From CAIYTF01 sp963664845 (lineage in GTDB: Bacteria; Bacteroidota; Ignavibacteria; Ignavibacteriales; Ignavibacteriaceae): 64,000 bases of DNA. The stretch is from NCBI GenBank assembly GCA_963664845.1, contig OY761615.1, positions 2,170,001 to 2,234,000 on the forward strand. The letters run 5' to 3'. Every line of letters begins with the position of its first letter. Within the stretch, counting starts at the first letter, position 1. This document shows, piece by piece, positions 16,351 through 24,846 of this stretch. A model generated the notes under the pieces. The model made no database searches. It was not told the origin of the DNA and saw only the letters and a program-made list of their open reading frames with translations. The position numbers were made by a program, and so were the translations under genes.

Positions 16351-16380
16351 TTGTAGCTATAATTTTCTATAGTTACCTTA
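16351..16380. other. Inverted-repeat dyad, candidate integrase core attachment site
   Basis: GTAGCTATA (16353-16361) and TATAGTTAC (16368-16376) are inverted repeats with one mismatch around a 6-base spacer. This matches the shape of a tyrosine-recombinase core site (two arms around a 6-8 base overlap) and lies 80 bases beyond the integrase start, before the host pseudogene. I could not find a matching copy on the left side, so the site is a candidate only. It could also be an operator for the integrase promoter. Confidence 0.3.
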
Positions 16381-16490
16381 CGAAAAATAATGAGAATTCA
16401 AGCTGAAATCAAACAAAATAGCGAAGCAAAAATAGGTGAAAAAAGTGAAATTCGTACTGTCGGGGGCACTTTAAATTCGCAGATGAAATT

Positions 16491-16781
16491 ATGCAATATT
16501 TAGTCTACCTCCTTAAGAGCATTTACGACAACAGCCATTACATCGGATTAACAAATGATGTTAAGCGGCGCCTTAAAAAGCACAACTCCGGCCACAGCAC
16601 TTATTCTTCAAAGCACTTTCCATGGAAACTCGTTTATACTTAACAAGTTAACTCGTTGGCTGAAGCAAGACTCAGAGAAAAGTATTTAATGTCAGCCGCC
16701 AGAAGAAGAATCCGTGACAGATTACTGAGTAACAACTCAATGGATACCTGCCCTACTGATCCCCAAATAGACCACAATTAA
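16491..16781 (+). pseudogene. GIY-YIG nuclease family gene, inactivated by an in-frame stop
   Basis: Translation from ATG 16491 gives a YhbQ-type GIY-YIG domain: QYLVYLLKS, then SHYIGLTNDVKRRLKKHNSG and PWKLVYT. Codon 51 (16641-16643) is TAA where the family has an amino acid, usually acidic, and the same frame continues with QVNSLAEARLREKYL, the expected C-terminal helix, to a stop at 16779-16781. A single substitution therefore explains the break. It lies just outside the integrated element and is probably a host gene in decay or a sequencing error. Confidence 0.8.
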
Positions 16782-16960
16782 GAATTATTGTTCTGTTTTC
16801 CACGTCCTCACCAATAATTAGCAAAGTCGGTCAGGTGGGGAGCAAAGTTCATGTTTCAGGGACGGATGGAATCAGCATCATATTCAAACATGGGGAGGGT
16901 ATCTTATTAAATTTTTCGATATATTTGTTTTTAATTTTAACCTCAAAATGCTTCGATACC

Positions 16961-18046
16961 ATGACAAATGAAATATTCTACTATTCTCTAATAGGACTCT
17001 GTTTTCTGGTAGTTTTGTTCGTTATCTACCTGGCCTCTACCGGGAAATTCTCCAAAAAGGTTAATAGCCCTCAAAAAGAGCGCTCAAACCACACCGAAGA
17101 CAATCGCGCAAAACTGAAAAAAAGCTATGAGCGAACCACCAACGGTTCAAATGATTCCTTTATCAGGCAAGATACCGCTCAACTTCTTGAGACTATCCGC
17201 CAGCTGAAAGACGAGAATAATGTTCTTAGAATGCAAACCGATGCCCAAAAGAACCAAATAGAAATTTTGAAAAAACAGCACAGCGAGCTTACCAATATCA
17301 ACAACGATCTTGTCACACAAAAGGAACGACTGACTGCCAGCCAAGTTCAACTGGAGCTTTTACAAAAACAAAAGGAAGATCTGTTTGCAATTGCAATCCA
17401 TGACCTGAAAAACCCAGCCGGTGCAATAAAAGGATATGTTGATCTGCTCAGATCTTATGATTACAATGCTGTAGAACAACAGGAGATCATGGGACATCTG
17501 GTTTCAACTTCGTCACGGATTATAGAGATTGCCCAATCAATATCGGTTATTATTGCCGAGGCCGAAAGCACCGGTGGTTTGAAATTAACACGGTCACCAA
17601 TTAAGGCGATGATTGATACTGTATGCAGCCGAAATATGGTATATGCCCAGAGTAAAGGGGTTAAGATCATAAACAGCTCTTCACCAGACAGTCCGGCTGT
17701 TCTTTTAGATGAGTTTAAGTTTGAAGAAGTAATTGAAAACCTGGTTAACAATGCCATCAAATTCGCAAACGATGGAACCATTGTCCAGGTACGTTCCTAT
17801 TTCAACAGCACCAATGTGTTAGTTGAAATTTCTGACAACGGCGTTGGGATGAGCAAGGAAGATATTGCAAGGGCTTTCAACAAGGGCGCCAAACTGACAG
17901 CCAGACCAACAGCCGGTGAAACAAGTTCAGGGCTTGGCCTGTGGATTGTAAAGAATATTGTTGAGGGGCATGGCGGCCGGGTGAGCATTGAAAGCAAGCT
18001 GGGTGCAGGCACAAAGTTTACCATTCAGCTGCCCATTAACGCATAA
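16961..18046 (+). CDS. Membrane-anchored sensor histidine kinase
   Basis: About 361 aa from ATG 16961; a frame starting at 16835 adds 42 residues without a ribosome binding site. One N-terminal membrane helix (YYSLIGLCFLVVLFVIYLA) is followed by a long coiled coil (about residues 70-140), then HisKA with the phospho-acceptor His near 147 (AIHDLKNPAG), and HATPase_c with N box (NLVNNAIKFA), G1 (DNGVGM) and G2 (GLGLWIVKN). There is no periplasmic sensor or PAS domain, so it probably senses an internal or partner signal through the coiled coil. No response regulator is adjacent. A terminator follows. Confidence 0.9.
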   Translation: MTNEIFYYSLIGLCFLVVLFVIYLASTGKFSKKVNSPQKERSNHTEDNRAKLKKSYERTTNGSNDSFIRQDTAQLLETIRQLKDENNVLRMQTDAQKNQIEILKKQHSELTNINNDLVTQKERLTASQVQLELLQKQKEDLFAIAIHDLKNPAGAIKGYVDLLRSYDYNAVEQQEIMGHLVSTSSRIIEIAQSISVIIAEAESTGGLKLTRSPIKAMIDTVCSRNMVYAQSKGVKIINSSSPDSPAVLLDEFKFEEVIENLVNNAIKFANDGTIVQVRSYFNSTNVLVEISDNGVGMSKEDIARAFNKGAKLTARPTAGETSSGLGLWIVKNIVEGHGGRVSIESKLGAGTKFTIQLPINA

Positions 18047-18070
18047 CCCTTCACTTACGATTTAAAGCTA

Positions 18071-18097
18071 AAAAGGCGTCCCAAGGGACGCCTTTTT
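18071..18097. terminator. Bidirectional intrinsic terminator
   Basis: AAAAGGCGTCCC (18071-18082) pairs with GGGACGCCTTTT (18085-18096) around a tiny loop and is flanked by A on the left and T on the right. It can end transcription of the histidine kinase gene (plus) and of the rplS operon (minus). Confidence 0.85.
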
Positions 18098-18117
18098 CTT
18101 ACCCGCATTTTTACGGA

Positions 18118-18537
18118 TTAATTTTCTTCGGTAGTTTCAACTGCTGCAACAGGTTCTGCAGGAGCAGCAACCGCAGAGCCCTTAGCTGATTTAAAGGTCT
18201 CTTTAGATTTGATTCTTGCAGCCTTGCCTGACAATTCTCTCAGGTAATACAGTTTGGCTCTGCGTACTTTTCCTTCTTTCAGAAGTTCAATTTTTGCAAT
18301 CTTGGGTGAGTTGAAAGGGAAAATTCTTTCAACACCAACACCGTTTGAAATTTTTCTTACGGTGAAAGATTTGCTCTCTCTGCTGCCGCGAATGCTGATG
18401 CAATCTCCTTCGAAAGGCTGAATTCTTTCTTTATCGCCTTCGATGACGCGAACGTGCACACGAATGTGATCGCCTGAACGGAAGAGTGGGTATTCATTTC
18501 CCTTCACTGCCGGTAATATTTCGTCTAATGTAAACAT
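18118..18537 (-). CDS. rplS: 50S ribosomal protein L19
   Basis: A 139-aa L19 protein. The conserved core is clear: PLFRSGDHIRVHVRVIEGDK, RIQPFEGDCIS, then GVGVERIFPFNSPKI and AKLYYLRELSGKAARIKS. Bacterial L19 is about 115 aa; this one has a C-terminal extension of about 25 residues rich in Ala, Pro and Glu, a feature seen in Bacteroidota. It sits at the end of the rpsP-khpA-rimM-trmD-rplS operon and is followed by a bidirectional terminator. L19 lies at the interface of the ribosomal subunits. Confidence 0.97.
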   Translation of the reverse strand: MFTLDEILPAVKGNEYPLFRSGDHIRVHVRVIEGDKERIQPFEGDCISIRGSRESKSFTVRKISNGVGVERIFPFNSPKIAKIELLKEGKVRRAKLYYLRELSGKAARIKSKETFKSAKGSAVAAPAEPVAAVETTEEN

Positions 18538-18548
18538 GCTATATGCTC

Positions 18549-19226
18549 CTATATTTTATTAATCTTTTTCCATTCGTCTGTCGAAGCGCGCGATTGCTCC
18601 GCTTTCCATTCTTTGACAGCCTCATGATTTCCTTGCAATAATATTTCCGGCACATCCAATCCTTTATAACTTGCAGGTCTGGTATATGTCGGCGCTCCAA
18701 TTTGTTCTCCATCCTGAAATGAATCACTCAGGGCAGACTCACTATCGTTCAACACGCCGGGAACGACTCTGACGATTGCATCGACCATCAGTAATGCGGG
18801 CAATTCACCGCCGCTTAAAACAAAATTTCCAATCGAAAGTTCTTCGCCGGGAAATTTGATAAACACCCGTTCATCAATTCCCTTATAATGGCCTAATATA
18901 AACAAAATGTTTTCACACAGCGAAAGCCTGTTTGCATCCGGTTGTGTAAAAATCTTTCCGCGCGGTGACGGCCAGATTATTTTATCATACTTACGTTCTG
19001 AAAGCAATTTGGAAATGCATTCAAAGAACGGCTCTGGTTTCAGCGTCATTCCGGCTCCGCCGCCGAAAGGCTTATCATCAATCAAACGGTGCTTATCATG
19101 GGCATAATCCCGCAGATTGTGCACCTGAATTTCAACAAGCCCTTTGGTCTGTGCCCGCTTAACAATGCTTGTATTCAACGGGCTATACAATAAATCGGGC
19201 ACCGCCGATATGAGATCAATCCTCAT
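18549..19226 (-). CDS. trmD: tRNA (guanine-N1-)-methyltransferase TrmD
   Basis: A 225-aa SPOUT methyltransferase that makes m1G37 in tRNA with a G36. Signatures: MRIDLISAVPDLL at the start, FGGGAGMTLKPEP, then LGHYKGIDERV and SGGELPALLMVDAIVR, which form the trefoil knot and S-adenosylmethionine site. ATG 19226 is preferred; a TTG two codons upstream is also in frame. The start overlaps the end of rimM by 11 bases, so translation is coupled. The C-terminus is a little short compared with Escherichia coli TrmD (255 aa), common in this group. Confidence 0.96.
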   Translation of the reverse strand: MRIDLISAVPDLLYSPLNTSIVKRAQTKGLVEIQVHNLRDYAHDKHRLIDDKPFGGGAGMTLKPEPFFECISKLLSERKYDKIIWPSPRGKIFTQPDANRLSLCENILFILGHYKGIDERVFIKFPGEELSIGNFVLSGGELPALLMVDAIVRVVPGVLNDSESALSDSFQDGEQIGAPTYTRPASYKGLDVPEILLQGNHEAVKEWKAEQSRASTDEWKKINKI

Positions 19227-19734
19227 AAGCAAAAAATGATTTTTTCTTGCTTAAAATTAATTTTTTAGCAACCCGGTCAAAGGAATGGATGGTATCTTTA
19301 AGCGCGGGGACCATTAATTCTTTCCCAGAATGCAGCAACACGGCGTAAACATCGTTTGCCGGCATTTGCAACACATCCTGTATTGTTCCGACCGTTTCAT
19401 CTTCGATAATAACTTCGCTTCCAATCAAGTCATGAACATAATACATATGTTCGGGCAAAGGATTAAGTTCACTTTCAGGAACATACAGATATTTATTCTG
19501 CAGGACTTCACAAAGCTCTGGCGTATCAAAATTGGTCAGCTTGACCAGCCACCCTGATTTATCCTGATAACTTTCCTCGATCTTAAACTTTTTTGGAGCT
19601 GCATCGAAGAATTCCATATAAACAGCATTACCTGGAGCAAAACGTTCCGGGAAATCAGTTAGTATCTGAACTCTAAGAAACGGACTGTCACGGTAAACAG
19701 ACTGAAAAAAACCAATAGCAATAAATCCGTCCAC
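19216..19734 (-). CDS. rimM: Ribosome maturation factor RimM
   Basis: A 172-aa protein starting with GTG at 19732-19734, preceded by CGGAG. RimM helps the 30S subunit mature around protein S19. The N-terminal barrel shows FLRVQILTDFPERFAPG, and the C-terminal PRC barrel shows YYVHDLIGSEVIIEDE and PANDVYAVLL. The usual GxxxxxHG turn of the first strand is replaced by IGFFQSVYRDSPF, so that part is divergent. It lies 11 bases after the KH-domain gene and overlaps trmD. Confidence 0.94.
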   Translation of the reverse strand: MDGFIAIGFFQSVYRDSPFLRVQILTDFPERFAPGNAVYMEFFDAAPKKFKIEESYQDKSGWLVKLTNFDTPELCEVLQNKYLYVPESELNPLPEHMYYVHDLIGSEVIIEDETVGTIQDVLQMPANDVYAVLLHSGKELMVPALKDTIHSFDRVAKKLILSKKKSFFAYED

Positions 19735-19745
19735 CGGACTCCGAT

Positions 19746-19979
19746 TTAATCAATAATTTCTAAAATAGCTCTCTTACCCTCCTTCGCGGCGATTGCCTGA
19801 AGAAGCACCCTAATAGCTTGTGCGGTTTTGCCTTGCTTGCCAATAACCTTGCCAACATCGCTGCTGTGAACCCGAAGAGCAAGAACAATCTTCTTCTCTT
19901 CGATTGCTTTGTCCTCAACAATTACAGAATCTGGATTGTCAACAATGCTCTTAGCAATGTACTCAACGAACTCTTTCAT
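19746..19979 (-). CDS. khpA: KH-domain RNA-binding protein (KhpA/YlqC)
   Basis: A 77-aa single KH domain. The GxxG loop is present in GKVIGKQGKTAQAIR, preceded by the KH strand LALRVHSSDV. KhpA binds RNA together with KhpB in many bacteria and affects cell size and ribosome biology. It stands between rpsP and rimM, the conserved position, with a GGAGG-type ribosome binding site (complement of CGACCTCC near 19983) just upstream of the start. Confidence 0.95.
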   Translation of the reverse strand: MKEFVEYIAKSIVDNPDSVIVEDKAIEEKKIVLALRVHSSDVGKVIGKQGKTAQAIRVLLQAIAAKEGKRAILEIID

Positions 19980-20041
19980 AAGCGACCTCCTGAATGAGAG
20001 CCGGGAGTTATTAACCTATTAGGTACGGTAGCGACTGATGT

Positions 20042-20461
20042 TTATTCAGCAGCGGTTTCTGCAGAAGAAGCTCCCTGAACTCCTGCCGTACCGGTAGTAG
20101 ACTTTACTGATTTGCGATGCGCTTTGTTTTTCGCAGACGCTTCCTTAAGACTTTTCCATTTAGCTATTTCAGTTTCCACTTGTTCATCCGCAAGACCGCG
20201 TTTGAGCAATTCTTTTTTAAGGGTAACACCCGTGTTGCGAAGAATGCTTCGTACGGTGTCGGTGGGCTGAGCTCCAACGCCTAACCAATACAATGCTCTG
20301 TCTTCAGCCAACGTAATTGTTTGTGGATCGGTTTTAGGATTATAGGTCCCAATCGCTTCCAAATACTTTCCGTCTCTGGGTGATCTCGCATCTGCTGCCA
20401 CTATTTTATAAACAGGCTGTTTCTTTTTGCCCATTCTGCGCAATCTTAACTTAACTGCCAA
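20042..20461 (-). CDS. rpsP: 30S ribosomal protein S16
   Basis: A 139-aa S16. The conserved N-terminus (VKLRLRRMGKKKQPVYKIV, ARSPRDGKYLEAIGTYNPK) and the WLGVGAQPTDTVRSIL segment are typical. The C-terminal 50 residues are an Ala/Ser/Thr-rich tail beyond the 80-90 aa of the compact form, as in many Bacteroidota. It follows ffh by 44 bases and starts the rpsP-khpA-rimM-trmD-rplS set, which is widely conserved. Confidence 0.97.
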   Translation of the reverse strand: MAVKLRLRRMGKKKQPVYKIVAADARSPRDGKYLEAIGTYNPKTDPQTITLAEDRALYWLGVGAQPTDTVRSILRNTGVTLKKELLKRGLADEQVETEIAKWKSLKEASAKNKAHRKSVKSTTGTAGVQGASSAETAAE

Positions 20462-20505
20462 TTACTTAACCTCCGTTAAATCTATTATTTCAAAATACAA
20501 TTTAC

Positions 20506-21810
20506 TCAAAATCGGGATTTAAATCCAACTTTATTCATACGTGCCATCATTGCCTGCATTTCGCTGAATTGCTTAACGAGGCGGTTCACGTCCTGGATGG
20601 TGGTCCCGCTTCCCCGGGCGATGCGCATTCTGCGTCCGCCATTGAGAATTTTGGGCTTTTTCCGCTCTTCTTTGGTCATTGACTGGATAATTGCCTCGAC
20701 CTTGACGAGCATATTGTCGTCAACTTCGGCATTTTTCATCTGGGCGGGGATACCCGGAATCATCGCCATAAGCGAAGAAAGTGAGCCCATTCGTTTAATC
20801 ATCTTGATTTGTTTGAGGAAATCCTCAAAATCAAACTTATTTTTGCGTAATTTTTCTTCAAGTTCCTCTGCCTCGCTCTCGTCAAAATGCTCCTGGGCTT
20901 TTTCGACCAGGCTAATAACGTCACCTTTTCCGAGAATACGGGAGGCAAGACGGTCAGGGAAAAAGGTTTCCAAGGCATCAAATTTTTCACCATTACTGAT
21001 GTATTTGATTGGTTTTCCAACTACTGCTCTGATGGAAAGAGCGCAACCACCTTTGGCGTCGCCGTCCATTTTGGTAAGCACAATGCCATCATAGTCAACC
21101 TGCTCATGAAAGGCTTTTGCCGAATTGACAGCGTCCTGACCCGTCATAGAGTCAACCACGAAGAGAATTTCCTGTGGTTTTACAATTTCTTTAATATCCG
21201 ACACTTCAAGCATCAGTTCCTGATCGACATGCAGGCGGCCAGCAGTATCGATGATAACTGTATCCAGGTTATTTGCATGTGCGTGGGTGATCGATTCCCC
21301 GGCTATCTTCCTGGCGTCTTTCTCTTCCAACGAAAACACAGGTACATCTACGGCCAATCCAAGTGCTTTTAGCTGGTCAATGGCAGCCGGACGATAAATA
21401 TCGGCTGCAACAAGCAGGGGTTTCCGTCCTTGCGTTTTCAACTTATTGGCAAGTTTGCCGCAGAATGTGGTTTTTCCTGAACCCTGTAATCCAACAACCA
21501 TGATGACCGTTACCCCGGTTGCGTTAAGCTTAAGAGAGACACTCTCGGTACCGAGCAAAGTTACCAGTTCGTCGAAGAATATCTTGGTTAACAATTGTCC
21601 CGGTGAAATAGAGAGGAGGACTTCCTGGCCAAGAGCTTTAACTGAAACCGATTCTATAAAATCTTTGGTAACTTTAAAATTGACATCAGCGTCCAGCAAA
21701 ATCCGGCGGATTTCGCGGAGTGTGTCAGAAATGTTTTTTTCAGTGAGTTTACCCTGACCGGTAACCTTTTTAAGGATTTTCTCAAATTTTTGCGTAAGGT
21801 CTTGGAGCAT
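20506..21810 (-). CDS. ffh: Signal recognition particle protein Ffh
   Basis: A 434-aa GTPase that binds signal sequences of nascent membrane proteins and delivers them to FtsY. The N-terminal helical domain leads to the G domain with G1 GLQGSGKT (107-114), DTAGR (G3) and TKMDGDAKGG (G4/G5 region). The methionine-rich M domain follows (FDFEDFLKQIKMIKRMGSL, then RRMRIARGSG, the SRP RNA-binding motif) and ends with MQAMMARMNK. Length is normal. It lies 19 bases after atpG on the same strand, so it may share the ATP synthase transcript. Confidence 0.97.
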   Translation of the reverse strand: MLQDLTQKFEKILKKVTGQGKLTEKNISDTLREIRRILLDADVNFKVTKDFIESVSVKALGQEVLLSISPGQLLTKIFFDELVTLLGTESVSLKLNATGVTVIMVVGLQGSGKTTFCGKLANKLKTQGRKPLLVAADIYRPAAIDQLKALGLAVDVPVFSLEEKDARKIAGESITHAHANNLDTVIIDTAGRLHVDQELMLEVSDIKEIVKPQEILFVVDSMTGQDAVNSAKAFHEQVDYDGIVLTKMDGDAKGGCALSIRAVVGKPIKYISNGEKFDALETFFPDRLASRILGKGDVISLVEKAQEHFDESEAEELEEKLRKNKFDFEDFLKQIKMIKRMGSLSSLMAMIPGIPAQMKNAEVDDNMLVKVEAIIQSMTKEERKKPKILNGGRRMRIARGSGTTIQDVNRLVKQFSEMQAMMARMNKVGFKSRF

Positions 21811-21829
21811 TTGGAGGTCTATTGTATTT

Positions 21830-22702
21830 CTATTTTTTCAACGCGTTGGCGCCGGAAACGATTTCAAGAATCTCCGTGGTAATCGCGGCCTGACGTTCCT
21901 TATTATATTTAATTTGCAGGGTTTTGATGAGTTCACCCGCATTTGTAGTTGCGTTTTCCATTGCCGTCATTTGCGCACCAAATTCAGATGCCTGCGACTC
22001 CAGGAAAAATCTCCACAACTGCGAATTCAGATACTGTGGAAGGATTGATTCAAAAATTGAACTTTGGTCTTTCTCAAAAATATAATCAGTCTCATGTGAC
22101 TGACTTTGTTTGTCATCGACAGAAGGAATGGGAAGGTACTGTACTCTGTTTACCTTTTGTGAAGCAACATTTTTAAACTCGTTATATACAATATGCACAG
22201 AATCGAATTGGCGGGATAAAAAGGATTGGATCATCTCGTTGGAAATCGACTTGGCAGAATCAAAACGGAGCTTATTGAAAAGCCCAACCCGATGGCCTAC
22301 AATCTGATATTTCCGCTTGTTGAAATATTCGTAGCCTTTTTTTCCGATACAATAAAGCGAAACATTCTTCCCTTTTGGCTTAAGTTCGCCATCAATAAGC
22401 TGCACTGCTTCTTTGATCAAATTGGAGTTAAAGGTGCCGCAGAGTCCCCTGTCAGCGGTAATAATCACTACCAGGACATTTGCTTCCTCACGGTGAACAA
22501 GGAACGGGTTAACAGCTTTTTGTTCATTGGTAATCAAATGATTAAGGAACATACTGATCTTGGCAGCATAGGGTCTGGCTGTAATGATGGCTTCTTGCGC
22601 ACGGCGCAGTTTTGCCGCGGCAACCATTTTCATTGCCTTCGTTATCTTTTGAGTGCTTTGCACACCCGTAATTCTGCTTCTGATATCCCGTAACGTTGCC
22701 AT
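21830..22702 (-). CDS. atpG: ATP synthase F1 subunit gamma
   Basis: A 290-aa rotor shaft subunit. The N-terminal coiled-coil helix (LRDIRSRITGVQSTQKITKA, MKMVAAAKLRRAQ) and the C-terminal helix (MTAMENATTNAGELIKTLQI, YNKERQAAITTEI) are both clear, with the central Rossmann-like domain (TADRGLCGTFNSNL) between. It is the last F-type gene in this cluster; atpD (beta) and atpC (epsilon), which normally follow atpG, are absent. Confidence 0.97.
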   Translation of the reverse strand: MATLRDIRSRITGVQSTQKITKAMKMVAAAKLRRAQEAIITARPYAAKISMFLNHLITNEQKAVNPFLVHREEANVLVVIITADRGLCGTFNSNLIKEAVQLIDGELKPKGKNVSLYCIGKKGYEYFNKRKYQIVGHRVGLFNKLRFDSAKSISNEMIQSFLSRQFDSVHIVYNEFKNVASQKVNRVQYLPIPSVDDKQSQSHETDYIFEKDQSSIFESILPQYLNSQLWRFFLESQASEFGAQMTAMENATTNAGELIKTLQIKYNKERQAAITTEILEIVSGANALKK

Positions 22703-22714
22703 CTGGAACCTTTG

Positions 22715-24265
22715 TTATTCGCTCTTCTTAAAGCTGTTTAAGAATTCAGCCGTAGCTTTCTTGATCAGGTCTGCATTATCGGAAGATAAATCTTTTGATT
22801 CTCTAATCGACTTATAAATTTCCGGATACTTCTGCTCGGCGTATTCATGAAATTCCTTTTCAAAACGTTTCACATCGTCAACACTGATGGTATCGAACAA
22901 GCCCTGAGTTCCGAGGAATACCGAGACAACTTCCTTTTCTACCGGGACCGGGGCATATTGCCCTTGTTTCAGCAATTCAACCAGACGAGCACCGCGGGCA
23001 AGTGTTTTCTGCGTTGCAGTATCAAGATCCGATCCAAATTTTGAGAAGGCTTCAAGCGCTCGGTATTGTGCCAAATCGAGCTTCAAACTGCCTGCAACCC
23101 TTTTCATGGCTTTAATCTGCGCGTTACCACCCACTCTAGATACCGAGATACCAATATTAATAGCAGGCCGCACACCGGCATTAAAGAGGTTTGATTCAAG
23201 ATATATCTGACCATCCGTAATTGAGATCACGTTTGTAGGAATATATGCTGAAACATCACCCTGTTGGGTTTCAATAATTGGTAATGCTGTCAAGGATCCA
23301 CCGCCTAAAGCCTCGCTCAATTTTGAGGAACGCTCAAGAAGACGTGAATGAAGATAGAAAACGTCTCCCGGGTATGCTTCACGTCCGGGAGGTCTTCTTA
23401 AAAGAAGCGAAAGTTCGCGATAAGCAGCGGCCTGTTTTGTGAGATCATCATAAACGACCAATGCATGCTGGCCTTTATCACGGAAGTATTCACCGAGTGT
23501 TGCACCTGAATAAGGTGCAATAAACTGCAAAGGAGCCGGATCAGAAGCTGATGCCGCAATAACCGTAGTATATTCCATAGCTCCATTTTCATGCAGCTTT
23601 GCAACCACCTGGGCCACTGTAGAGTTCTTCTGTCCAATGGCAACATAAACGCAGAACACCGGCTTAATCCCGAGTGCCTGAGCTTCTTTTGTATGAGTAG
23701 ATTTTTGACTGATGATAGCGTCGATGGCAACAGCAGTTTTTCCTGTTTGACGGTCACCGATAATAAGCTCGCGCTGGCCTCTTCCGATGGGAATCATTGA
23801 ATCAACTGCTACAATACCTGTCTGCAGTGATTCCTTAACGGGACTGCGTTCAATAACGCCGAGTGCTTTGCGTTCGATAGGAAGAACGTCTTTGGTCTGA
23901 ATTGCGCCTTTTCCATCAAGAGGAACACCAAGAGGTGTTATAACGCGTCCGAGCATTGCCTCACCAACAGGCATGGAAGCAACTTTGCCGGTTCTTTTAA
24001 CCGTATCGCCTTCTTTGACTAAATTGGTTTCACCGAAAAGAACACAGCCAACGCTATCTTCTTCCAGGTTCAAGGTCATTCCAAATACGTCATTCGGAAA
24101 TTCGACCAATTCACCGGCCATAACCTTTGAAAGCCCATATATCCGGGCAATACCGTCGCCGACTTGAAGAACGGTGCCGACTTCATAGATATCAGCTTCG
24201 CTTTCATAACCCGACAATTGTTTTCTGATTATCGCGCTTATTTCATCAGGTCTAATTTCAAACAT
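22715..24265 (-). CDS. atpA: ATP synthase F1 subunit alpha
   Basis: A 516-aa noncatalytic nucleotide-binding subunit. Walker A is GDRQTGKT (170-177); the signature PAINIGISVSRVGG and the segment YDDLTKQAAAYRELSLLLRR with PPGREAYPGD are intact. The N-terminal beta barrel (VGDGIARIYGLS) and the C-terminal helical domain are normal. It lies 12 bases before atpG and 24 bases after atpH, in the standard order B-E-F-H-A-G. Confidence 0.98.
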   Translation of the reverse strand: MFEIRPDEISAIIRKQLSGYESEADIYEVGTVLQVGDGIARIYGLSKVMAGELVEFPNDVFGMTLNLEEDSVGCVLFGETNLVKEGDTVKRTGKVASMPVGEAMLGRVITPLGVPLDGKGAIQTKDVLPIERKALGVIERSPVKESLQTGIVAVDSMIPIGRGQRELIIGDRQTGKTAVAIDAIISQKSTHTKEAQALGIKPVFCVYVAIGQKNSTVAQVVAKLHENGAMEYTTVIAASASDPAPLQFIAPYSGATLGEYFRDKGQHALVVYDDLTKQAAAYRELSLLLRRPPGREAYPGDVFYLHSRLLERSSKLSEALGGGSLTALPIIETQQGDVSAYIPTNVISITDGQIYLESNLFNAGVRPAINIGISVSRVGGNAQIKAMKRVAGSLKLDLAQYRALEAFSKFGSDLDTATQKTLARGARLVELLKQGQYAPVPVEKEVVSVFLGTQGLFDTISVDDVKRFEKEFHEYAEQKYPEIYKSIRESKDLSSDNADLIKKATAEFLNSFKKSE

Positions 24266-24289
24266 TTCTTAATTCCTTCATTAATTTTC

Positions 24290-24844
24290 TCAGTTTGAGG
24301 AAAAACTGGCGCTAATTAATTTCTTCTTAATTTGAGTTAACTGGTTTTTAACCGAGGCATCAATAATGGTGTCTCCCACGGTAACAATGAATCCACCAAT
24401 GATGGTTGGATCAATTTTTTCCGTCAGTTCAATGTGCTTGGCATATTTAACTTCGAGCCTGCTGATAATTCCAGCTTTCTGTTCCGGGCTGAGTGTTTCA
24501 GCAGAACACACATCCACACGCAACAGACCTTCGCGTTCATCTTTCAACACAAGGAACGCTTCGAATATCTCCAGCACCGCATCAATACGCTCGTGGTCGT
24601 AGAGATATTTAATAAAGTACTTTGTCTCTTCGGTGCAGTTATTTTGGGCAACATCACTGATAACCTGAAACTTGACCGAATGTTTAACCGTAGGATTCCC
24701 GATAACTCTGCGCAAGTCCGCTGATTTCCGTGCCATCCTGGCTACTGATAATACATCATCAAAAACTTCAGCGATTTTGTTCTTTTCGCTCGCGTAGTTA
24801 TAAAGGGAATTCGCGTAAACGGTGGCTACTTTTGAAAAACGCAT
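24290..24844 (-). CDS. atpH: ATP synthase F1 subunit delta
   Basis: A 184-aa stator subunit that links F1 to subunit b. The helical N-terminal domain (ATVYANSLYNYASEKNKI, SVARMARKSADLRRVI) and the C-terminal part with GGFIVTVGDTIIDASVKNQL, the family signature, are present. Only 2 bases separate it from atpF, so they are probably translated together. Confidence 0.95.
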   Translation of the reverse strand: MRFSKVATVYANSLYNYASEKNKIAEVFDDVLSVARMARKSADLRRVIGNPTVKHSVKFQVISDVAQNNCTEETKYFIKYLYDHERIDAVLEIFEAFLVLKDEREGLLRVDVCSAETLSPEQKAGIISRLEVKYAKHIELTEKIDPTIIGGFIVTVGDTIIDASVKNQLTQIKKKLISASFSSN

Positions 24845-24846
24845 AA

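Larger units (their letters stand above)
10213..16380. mobile_element. Integrated element core, phage-satellite-like
   Basis: Integrase, excisionase-like HTH, RepA-type ATPase, iteron array, DUF6371 TOPRIM protein and a small-terminase-like gene sit together without capsid, tail, large-terminase, relaxase or conjugation genes. That set is typical of satellites that rely on a helper phage (inference; known from PICI-type elements in other phyla). The right end is taken near the dyad at 16353-16376. The left end is not identified; the AT-rich defence genes down to base 541 may be cargo of the same element. Confidence 0.55.
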
